DNA of 64,000 nt from Talpa occidentalis (Eukaryota; Chordata; Mammalia; Eulipotyphla; Talpidae): assembly GCF_014898055.3 (NCBI RefSeq), contig NW_023601104.1, positions 80,521,106 through 80,585,105 of the forward strand, given 5' to 3'. The notes under the pieces are model-generated. The model saw nothing but the letters and a program-made list of their open reading frames with translations, had not been told where the DNA came from and did no database searches. Shown here in pieces: positions 55,961-64,000 of the stretch (position 1 is its first letter; every line of letters starts with the position of its first letter). Position numbers and translations under genes: made by a program.

Positions 55961-58483
55961 TAGTTTTCTGACCATGGGTGGACTTTTACAAAAGTGGCCT
56001 GAGACATAAAGCCCTCTTGGTTTGTAGGAGACTATTTTTTTCTGTGCACAGGGATCTGTCTGCCGCACCTACTGCATGTTATTCTTCACACAATGATTTG
56101 ATTCACTGTTAAGAGAACACCCGTGGGGAGGTTCTAGAGTTTCCCAAACACCTGGGAATGTGGAGGTCTGGGACAAGTTTGAATTATAAATCAAGGGTTT
56201 GAGCCCTAGAATGTTCAACACCCCAGTCGATAGATACAATTTGCCTTTCTCAATAAGGTGATGTGAAGTGAAATTAAAGTTGGAGAGTGAGCAGCCCAGA
56301 GATGGGAAACTGTTGTTCCTGGGAGAAACTGTTTTCTTGGTGGCTCAGACCAAAAGCAGCTTCTTTCTCCAAAGAGGGGCTCTTCTGCCCACTCCCACAC
56401 TCACCTCTGTCAAGTTGCAAGACACCAGCAGGCAGAGGAGAGGGCAGGGTTGCAGACCTCACCCCATGCACACACTTACCCCGACTTGCCTGGCCAGCTC
56501 CTATATATCCTGGGGGGCAGCTTCTCCCTGTGACAGCTGCAGGCAGCCACCTGTGCCTGTCCCCTTCCCCCTCCTCGAGACAGAGGAACTGAACACTGTC
56601 GGTATGAGCCTTCACAGGACGTTCTGCTAGTACATTTGAAGGGCCCTGGAAGCCTTGGGCTCATTAACCTGGGACTCTAAAACCGGAAATCAGAAAAGTT
56701 TCAAAAACTCCTTTGAATGACAATGTCAACTTCTGTCTGTTGGAAATTGCTAGTAGAGCCTCTTCCAACTGAGGAGACCTTGTGTATTTTTTCATCACCC
56801 AGAAATATTTTCCAGTGTAAAAAAAAAACCCCAAACACCCAACATCAGTCTATGCCATGTTATTTTAACTCTTTATCTCTTGAGAATAGAAAAACACAGA
56901 AAGCTAAATGTAAAATCCTCACCCGAGCTAGTCATTTGATTTTAAATTCTGGCAGCGCTAGTAGGAAACTCAATTGCTTCCATTTGAAGGGCCAGGAAAT
57001 TGATTTGGAAAAAAATAAATTTGAGGGATTCCCAAATAGTGGCAGCATGGGATGAATAAGAGAAAGATGAAGGTACCGGCTGATCTTATTTCCAACCTTA
57101 AATGGTGATAGAGGAGCCCGGGTACACTTTTGGTGGCAGAGCTCAGGGGGAGTCTCCACTGCCTGGTAACTGCTGAAGGTTCTCTGTGATCACAAGAGCC
57201 AACCCGGAGGCTGCCCTGCAGGGCTCTCCACTGTTAGTTCCTTTCCAGCCTTCCCTCTCACTGGGTCTTCGCTCTTGAGCTTCCTGTGTGCTCGCCATGC
57301 CAGGATGTTTCTAGGCTTTGCTTTTGCTGCTGTCCAGATACCAGCTTCAATTCCAGTTTGTACTCCAAGCCTCCTTATCTCCCTCTCTCCCTGCCCTTGG
57401 TGTGATTGCTCCTTCCATGATGTTCCTGTAACAGTTTCTTTCTCTTCCATGATAGCTCTGATTTTTCTGTTAGGATTAGTAGTGTGTTGCCTTGACTGGG
57501 ATGGAAACATACTAAAAACAAGAGACCACGACTTATGTACATTTGCAGCTTGACTATATCTAGAACGTACTTAAAGCTGTCATCATTCGTCGAATTCTGA
57601 AAACCTCATAAAGGACAACAGTCTACAAACATGTATGCTTTCTGCTTAAAGACAGTCTATTGGATACCGAGATCCCTAAAGTTGCGTCTGTCACAGAACC
57701 AGATATCTGGATCAGTGGAGCCACGTTCAGGTGCTTCCAAACTTTGGGCTGTTTGGTGTCACTGAAACTCAGACACCTGATGAATGGGTGATGTTTTTGT
57801 TTTCATAGTCATAGGATTCTAAGATTTTAATGCTAGGAGGTACCTTAAGGACCCAGACTCATACTGGGAACCAGTGTTCAGTGACTTTGGTTATCCAATG
57901 TGTGCACCCAGCCCATACTATCACTAAGAGTCCTGTCCACGGTGTCTTCCATGCAGAGACCTTAATTACGCTTGACATCACCAGACAGCTGTGCTCTCTG
58001 ACCGTTCGGGACTGGCTGGCTTTCTGTGCATCCAACACAATCCCCTAAGCCACCTTTTGCTAAAGACTGATATCATTAGGATAGAATTAAAAACACAAGT
58101 GGACGGGTGCTGAACTCAGAGGGGCTGGGAGTAATGCTAACAATGTATTAGCCATTGCCTCGCTGAGGATATGGCAGCTGCTGACTTCAGTCAAGTTCAG
58201 ACCCTTAAAAAGAGTGGAAAAAAGAAAGCACATACTTTCCAGTGCCCGGGCACTGCACAGCCAGGCCAGCTGGGCACAGCACCGTGGCAAAAAGATCTCT
58301 TCAGTTTCAGAAATACGAGCTTCTGAGCTTGCACCCGGCAGGGGAATGTGGCTGCAAGTGGGTCTGATTTGGCAATGCATTGCAGGGCCGGCTTCGCCTT
58401 AAGTTATAGCAGACACAGTCCCTGTGGAAAAGCCAGGAGAATTTAGAGAAAAAAAACAGCCTTCCACGTTGCCACAAGAAATT
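55961..58483. other. Noncoding sequence, nothing certain
   Basis: No gene. The phrase 'atgctaggaggtaccttaagg' near 57832 resembles an old mammalian repeat I cannot name. Frames of 100-120 codons at 56268-56630 overlap on both strands without domains. Confidence 0.4.
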
Positions 58484-58515
58484 CTGTGTGTGTGTGTATG
58501 TGTGTGTGTGTGTGT
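58484..58515. repeat. (TG)n microsatellite
   Basis: TG dinucleotide run with one TA interruption, likely length-polymorphic. Confidence 0.93.
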
Positions 58516-58539
58516 TTAAAGACCTGCATCCGAAGTCAA

Positions 58540-58745
58540 CAGTTTACTTTTTAATATACAAATTTTTATTGAAATGACATTGGTTTATAACATTATGTAA
58601 GTTTCAAGTGTACGGCTTTATAACTTGACATCTCTAATCCTACATCACTCAAAGACTAGTTTCCTTTCACTACCATACAATTGATCCCTTTTCCCGTATC
58701 TCACACCCCCAATCCACCCCATCTTAGCAGGCTTTTTAAGAAGAA
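58540..58745 (-). mobile_element. L1 3'-end fragment, antisense
   Basis: 'tttttattgaaatgacattgg', 'tttataacattatgtaag', 'tttcaagtgtacggctttat' and 'cactaccatacaattgatc' match the antisense 3' end of the laurasiatherian type of L1. No ORF2 sequence follows, so it is strongly 5'-truncated. Confidence 0.75.
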
Positions 58746-58979
58746 CTCTTGTTTTTCTGTATAAATGCATACTTCCTCTTGTCCAGTTTGCCTGTTAAGG
58801 GAATAAAGCACAATTCAGGTTTCCGAGTTGGAAGCCTGATTAATCTCTCTGCCAGTTACATATGGAAATAAATTAGTAAATGGTCCATCTGGGACTAAAC
58901 TACTGCAGAGATGATAAATTATAACCCTTGTATATGTCTGTGTTGCTAAAGACTGAGTTGTGCTCACCAGGAGCTGCTG

Positions 58980-59022
58980 AAAGATAACTGGATGCTTTAT
59001 GGTGGTCAGAGGAATAAAATTT
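58980..59022 (+). repeat. Displaced direct repeat, copy 1
   Basis: Contains AGATAACTGGATGCTTTAT followed by GGTGGTCAGAGGAATAAA. A closely similar segment occurs at 59854-59893. Confidence 0.85.
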
Positions 59023-59309
59023 TTTTAAAAATTACAAGTAGAAATTTTACCCTGAAATGTTCCTTGGGAGAATGGTTTGGTTGATGCCAAGTTTGTTCCT
59101 TAGAACTGCTGTATCTGCAAATATTTAAAAGGAGAGTCTCAAGGGCATATGAAACATAGTACTTTTATATTTTCAAAGGCCAATACAATAACAAGTATTA
59201 ATTAGCTCTCAATGAGCTATTTCTAAACCTATGTGATATTAGATAATATGTTATCTATTATATCATATAGATAATTCTGAATCTCCATGTGGTATTACAG
59301 TTCATAATT

Positions 59310-59520
59310 TCCATAGCAGCTTCATGTCTATTTTCTTATTTAAATTTCAAAGAAGCTGGGGCAAGTCTATTTCTATTTCTTGATCCACAAAAAATTGAAA
59401 TGTAAGGGGCTGGGTATTTTGCCCATGACTCAGATGTTTATATGGCAGAGCTGAGATGGACCACCAGATATTGCCAATTTTGAATCCAGCTTCCTTTCAA
59501 TCAGAGCCTTGTATGATATC
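59310..59520 (-). repeat. MIR SINE relic, antisense
   Basis: 'aaagaagctggggcaagtc', 'tttgcccatgactcagatg', 'atggcagagctgagatgg' and 'ttgaatccagcttcctttc' follow antisense MIR in order. Confidence 0.7.
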
Positions 59521-59853
59521 AAAAACATTTCAGTAGCCAATCATTTACCCAGCAGCATTAGGAAAGAAAACATTTTATTTACGTCAATTTTCTAGAAGCA
59601 AAAGCCACACCTTCTAGATCATGAAAAGTATTTCTTTCTCTAATAGGAGTTATTGAGTATAGGCTTAAATTTTTCTTATGACTCAAGCACACCACTGTCC
59701 ACTTGAATTATTTTATAAAACTAAAACCTCAGATGTCCTGGGGGCTTTTAGGTATGGTATCATTTTGCCCCTTTGCAGAATGGCCCGAGGCTACTGTGAC
59801 ATCTAGATTCTTGCACCTCCTTTAAAATTTTCTTTTGTGTCTTCCTCCTGGGC

Positions 59854-59893
59854 TAAGATAACTGGATGCTTTATTATGGTGAGAGGAATAAAT
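59854..59893 (+). repeat. Displaced direct repeat, copy 2
   Basis: Carries AGATAACTGGATGCTTTAT then TATGGTGAGAGGAATAAA, about 40 bp nearly identical to 58980-59022, with unrelated flanks. Confidence 0.85.
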
Positions 59894-60099
59894 TAATCCT
59901 TAAAGCAACTGAGGGCCTCTCTCCTCTTTCTAGGAATGCAATAGGAAAAGTACAGAGAAGCAGATGGATTTAGAAATCCTTCGGTCACTGTGTTCATCAG
60001 ATATCAATCTCTAGACATAAGCAATGGGTGTGGCTGGGTGATCTTCATACAAGAAAAAGAAGTCACAGGGCCCTTGATTCATTCTCCTGTCTGTACTGC

Positions 60100-60475
60100 A
60101 AGTAACCTTGTCTCAGCCAGATCACCTTCAAGTGTCTCATGTATCAGTCAGTCCCTGGCTACTCCAGGCACCTAAATACCCCCACTCTCACCTCTGGGAC
60201 TTTGTTTCAGCTTTTGCCAGTTTTCACCTGTCAAAATCCTGTCCAAATCTCAAGAGCTGTTACTACTATCTTTGTCTTGATGCCTACCCCACCAGAAACA
60301 AGTCTTTCCTGAAACTTTCTTACTGGCAGAGAAAGTGACACAATCTGTGTTTGAGTATAGGCCTCTCTCTTCTCCCATAGTGGACAAAGGTGGGGATTTC
60401 CTCATGCTCTCTGGCCCTTTCTCCCTCCCCTTACTCAATGCTTTGCCCTTAATTGGAGCTCAATACACAGTAGAT
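60100..60475 (+). repeat. L2 LINE 3'-end relic
   Basis: 'cacctctgggactttgtttc', 'ccagttttcacctgtc', 'tgatgcctaccccaccag' and 'gagctcaatacacagtag' match the plus strand of L2 near its 3' end, closing with the expected 'gctcaataca' region. Confidence 0.6.
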
Positions 60476-60574
60476 TTAAAGTGATTTTATAATCACAGAG
60501 TAAATGTTTTTGGATGGCTGAATAAATTAATAACACAAGATGTATCCGAATCTTAGAGGGCTTGTTTTAAAAAG

Positions 60575-60715
60575 ATGGTTGGAACCTAATATGAAATATT
60601 CAGATTCAGTCAATCTTAGATGTTGGTGGTAAGAAGGCCAAGAATTTGCATTTCCAAGAAACTCTAAGCTGATGTTGATGCTGGTACTATAAGGAACCAC
60701 AGCTTAAAAAAATAC
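60575..60715 (+). mobile_element. MER5-like hAT relic
   Basis: 'ttcagattcagtcaatctt', 'agaatttgcatttccaag', 'gctgatgttgatgctgg', 'aaggaaccacagctta' match the 3' two thirds of MER5A. Confidence 0.75.
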
Positions 60716-61929
60716 CAATCTAATGAATTTATTTCCTAACATTCTTGCATAAAAGCTCATAGGATAATACCATTCTTTGCACCAAGTTTATTGATTTGTC
60801 TTCCTTGAAATGAAGGCTAGAAACTTCCATTAGAAATTATTATGCAATTTGTCTCATTTTGCAAAATTATTGGTTAACTGTGACCTAAGAACTTGCAGGT
60901 CATTTAGTGAGCTTTGACTTCATGGCTCCCTAGGAGGAGAGCCCAGATTTTATAACACAATAGTCTGTGACTTTGCAGCCTGTCTCTGGTCTACTCCATG
61001 GATCAAAGCTGACACACACTGGAATGCCAGCCTCAAATGCTGTTGGTGCTGATGCTTTCCCTTTATGTAGACAAGTGTTTTCAGTGGCAGCTGTAGTAAA
61101 ATAAAATGTTCTCACAAATGTCTCAATCACGGTTATAGTAAAATAAGATCTCCTCACAATGTGTATGTATTTTCAAATTTCTGGGTCCTTGTATGTATGT
61201 CCCATGAGGCAGTTTCATGAACACTCCATCGTGAAAGACCCAGTGCTTCAATAACTTTCCGAGAAATAGTGAGGTTGTGTCGAAATTGACTTTTTCATTG
61301 AAGTGTGTCTCATTTTGTAGAGTCAGGCCAGAGTTGACATCTGTGGTGGTTGAAAGGGTCCTCTGTCCTCTTCTGCTCTAATCCTGTCTTTCTCTGCTCC
61401 TCTCAGCAGTCACTAGAAGTGTCCTCATCTGGAAGACCAGCATTCTCATGACCATGGAGGCCTCTCTGTCCTTTCTGTGACTGGAGCAATGCTGACCTCG
61501 GTTTCCTGGACCCGTTCTGACTCAGGTAACCACATCCCACTGCCCCCAGCACCCCATTCCTTAGGGAGATTGCATTGAATAAATGAAATACCAAAGCTAT
61601 ATTTAAATGTAAGTGCCAAATTGATTGTTTCTCCACCAATTGCTTTCCCTCCCCCTTCTTTCCAATTTTCTTAATGATCAATTTATGCAGCTGATCAGAC
61701 TGACAATGTGGTCAATCCAATTTAGACATTAAGATAATGAAAACATTGACTCACATCTTTATTTAAAATTTTGCTTGGACTCTCAAAGCAACAGGAACAT
61801 TGCTGGGGATTTTCATCTATCAACTAACTTCTACCATAGTAGTTCCTCTAAGTCACTTCTTTCTCATAATACTTTATTTTTATTTGAATTACATTAAATC
61901 TTCCTAATGTTGTACCTTTTAATTGAGTT
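60716..61929. other. Noncoding sequence, nothing recognised
   Basis: No gene and no repeat that I can name. Confidence 0.4.
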
Positions 61930-62260
61930 CCATAAGTATTATTGACTATCAATTATGCGTTCTCAGTACAGATGGAGATAAAAATGTGAGAGTGGAGTTA
62001 TCCTCATGGCGCTCACAGCCAAAGATCCGTGACTCACTAAGAAAATGGTAGATGGTGTTGCTCAGTTGAGGGCTGGGCTGTGCACTGGTGGCAGCTCTGC
62101 ACAGTGAAGCAAGAGACTCTGAAGACTGGGACTGAAATAACTGGGGAAGACTTCACAGAAGAGGGAGGGCTCCCTGTGGGCTTTAGCACTGTGGCTCACT
62201 TGGGCAGGAGGCGGACAGAGGAGCGGAATGGTGCCTGGAAGGGAAGACAGAATGGAGGCC
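61930..62260 (-). repeat. L2 LINE 3'-end relic, antisense
   Basis: 'gtattattgactatcaattatg', 'tcatggcgctcacagccaaag', 'ggggaagacttcacagaag', 'agggagggctccctgtggg' match antisense L2 in order. Confidence 0.65.
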
Positions 62261-63134
62261 TCTATGAAGCCCAGCAGTGAGGGCCCTGGCTGCCTGGACC
62301 AGACAGGGCTTTGAGGACCCTGATTCTCTGTTCCAGCCAGACTCTGTTTTAGAGTCTGGGTGACTTTTGGTTTCCCTGGGGAACCCCAGCTGTCCCATTT
62401 CAGAGGGGCCTTGGTTGGGCTGGTGGTTCTCTTCAGGAGACATTGGTCATTTGTTCCAGCCTCTTCGTGGCTGCTACCTTGCTGGCCTTTCTGCTACTTC
62501 AGGCCTGTCCATGCCCGGCCTCTGCCAGTCTGCCTGATGATTCACTCTTCACTTACTCACCTTCCCTCTCCCCTTCCAGCTCTGTCTGGCTGAATGGGCC
62601 TGACAAGGACTCAGAATGACCCAGAGTTTGTGTGAGGCCAGTATCTGGGGTTCACAGCGTGTGACTCAGCTGAGAAGTGGGGTTGAAGGGTAGGAAGCAT
62701 CAGCCAAGAACATGAATTTGTAAGTTAATGTTGACAGGGTATCAAAAAAATTCTGAAATCCAGAAGCAGGGAAGTTCTCCAGGCCAAAACCAGGGCCATA
62801 GTCAGGGGTAGGGAACCAGGTGCTCTGATTAATTTTGGGGTCACCTAGCAAAGCTTGCTCATACCTAGCTCTTTTGGATAAAGACCTTTTGCTGTCGAGG
62901 TCATCAAGGTGTCTCTGTGAGTTGCTTGCCAAGGGGCTCCCCTCTTCCTGTTGGCCCTGCCCTGGCCACACCACAGGTTTTAGCATCCTGGGGGGCTCCC
63001 TAGGTGGACACCCAGAAGTCTACCTCCCGGGAATCAGTGTCCCAGATCACCAGCTACCCGGAAGCAGGAGAACTAGAGTGATGATATTTGTGCTGTCCCC
63101 ACACTAAAGAGATTGCCTTATACCTCTTTGTCCC
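62261..63134. other. Noncoding sequence, nothing recognised
   Basis: No gene. It is GC-richer than its surroundings at 62260-62700. Confidence 0.4.
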
Positions 63135-63475
63135 CCTCTTCTCAGCCTGTACAGGGGTCGGCCATGTACAGCCCTGTGACCTGGGCCGGCCTACTGCTTG
63201 TTTGTATATGGCGGACAAGCTGAGAATCGTTTTTTTGTATTTTTAAATGGTTGGGAAATTTGAAAACAGTAACATTTTGTACCTCATGAAAATTTTATGG
63301 AATTCAGATTTCAATTGTCCCTAAATAAAGTTTTACTGGAACATAGTCATGTTCATTCATTTCCAGATTATTTATGGCAGCTTTTTTGTTGTAACAGTGG
63401 AGTTGAATAGATGTGACAGAAACCATAAAATATTTACTCTAGGACCCTTTGCAGAAAAAAATTGCCACCCTCTGA
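63135..63475. mobile_element. Nonautonomous hAT-like DNA transposon relic
   Basis: A longer copy of the family at 3085-3290: 'cggacaagctgagaatcg', 'tttttaaatggttgggaaat', 'tccctaaataaagttttactgg', 'catgttcattcatttccag', 'aaaatatttactctagg', ending 'tgccaccctctgatctagg'. Confidence 0.65.
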
Positions 63476-63913
63476 TCTAGGCAATTCTGTGGACATGTGT
63501 CTTGGCAAAATTAGAGGTGTGGGACTTTCTCTCTCCATAAAGAAAACAGGATTTTCTTTGAAGGATAAGAAGGATTCCCATAAGAGAAGCAAGAAGGAAT
63601 CTTCTAGATTGATATAGAATTGTTCACACTTCATAAATTAGTTGGAATTTCCATTCATCTGCTTAACTTTCAATTAAATCTAGATATGACATGACATTAA
63701 GGCCATTTCATTTCAGAAACCTAACACATTAGGATTATCTTTAAAACGAGAAGCCATGGCTTCTTGGATTAACCTAAATGTTGGAATATATCAACACCCG
63801 ATTTAAACTCACCTTGCGTTTTGGAACTTTTTCTTTTTTATGTGGCTCTGGGTGTGAATTGTTTTATTTTAAACCAAAATCAGTATTTGGGTTTTTTGGT
63901 TTGTTTTGTTTTT
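63476..63913. other. Noncoding sequence, nothing recognised
   Basis: No gene. AT-rich unique DNA before the terminal SINE. Confidence 0.4.
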
Positions 63914-64000
63914 TGAAAGATTTATTTATTTATGAATACAAGAACTGGGGTACAGGCCAGAGGTGCAGGGAATAAGAGGCTTCACCAGAAAGAGTGGGGA
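63914..64000 (-). mobile_element. T+ tRNA-derived SINE, cut by window end (minus)
   Basis: The tail and first part of the body of a minus-strand copy ('aaagatttatttatttatg', 'aagaactggggtacaggcc', 'gaggcttcaccagaaag'). The TCTTT terminator is present on the minus strand (AAAGA on plus). The head lies beyond the window. Confidence 0.92.

Overview
This window is nuclear DNA from a placental mammal, and I find no supportable protein-coding gene, rRNA gene or functional tRNA gene in it. The base composition, the microsatellites and the repeat content all fit a mammal: ancient MIR, L2, MER5, MLT1 and MLT2 copies, degraded L1, and a young tRNA-derived SINE. The SINE has at least 15 full or partial copies here. 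It has a tRNA-like head, a unique body of about 170 bp, and a tail of AATAAA repeats followed by a TCTTT pol III terminator and oligo-A, which makes it a T+ class SINE. Such SINEs occur in Carnivora, bats, Perissodactyla, shrews and several rodents. I do not recognise this family as that of a named species, so I only suggest a non-primate, probably laurasiatherian mammal.

Layout. Bases 1-8.7k are mostly unique, with an antisense MLT1 LTR (548-850), MIR and hAT relics, a decayed L1 piece near 4.2-4.6k, an L2 near 5.2-5.9k and an AT-rich, possibly conserved block at 6.7-7.0k. From 8.7k to 15.6k there are five SINEs, two of them in head-to-tail tandem at one site. From 15.6k to 28.9k the sequence is SINE-free, carries L2 and MIR relics, and has the two best-looking candidate conserved noncoding blocks (about 21.1-21.3k and 22.9-23.3k). 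From 28.9k to 37.2k it is dense in repeats: three MER5 copies (one split by a SINE), a TA microsatellite, a tiny truncated L1, and two SINEs of a second, GC-richer subfamily. One of those SINEs sits against a 2.6 kb antisense L1 whose dead reverse transcriptase still shows an FVDD box. From 37k to 50.2k there are L2 and MIR relics, a GT/GA microsatellite, a probable class I ERV LTR, and a SINE inserted into a SINE with an unusual two-part tail. From 50k to 64k the sequence is mostly unique, with an antisense MLT2-like LTR, a near-perfect RFX X-box at 54.86k, another candidate conserved block at 55.5-56.0k, and L2, MIR, MER5 and hAT relics up to a SINE cut by the window edge.

Biology. The window reads as intergenic or deep intronic DNA. 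Its most plausible function is cis-regulation through the unique AT-rich blocks, but that rests on appearance only and needs alignment to other genomes. I did not find a convincing undescribed multi-gene system. The most unusual items are structural: the SINE with a 3' transduction-like tail and hairpin, the tandem SINE pair, two separate local duplications of about 40 bp displaced by about 0.87-0.88 kb, and the SINE head that partly resembles a CTCF motif.
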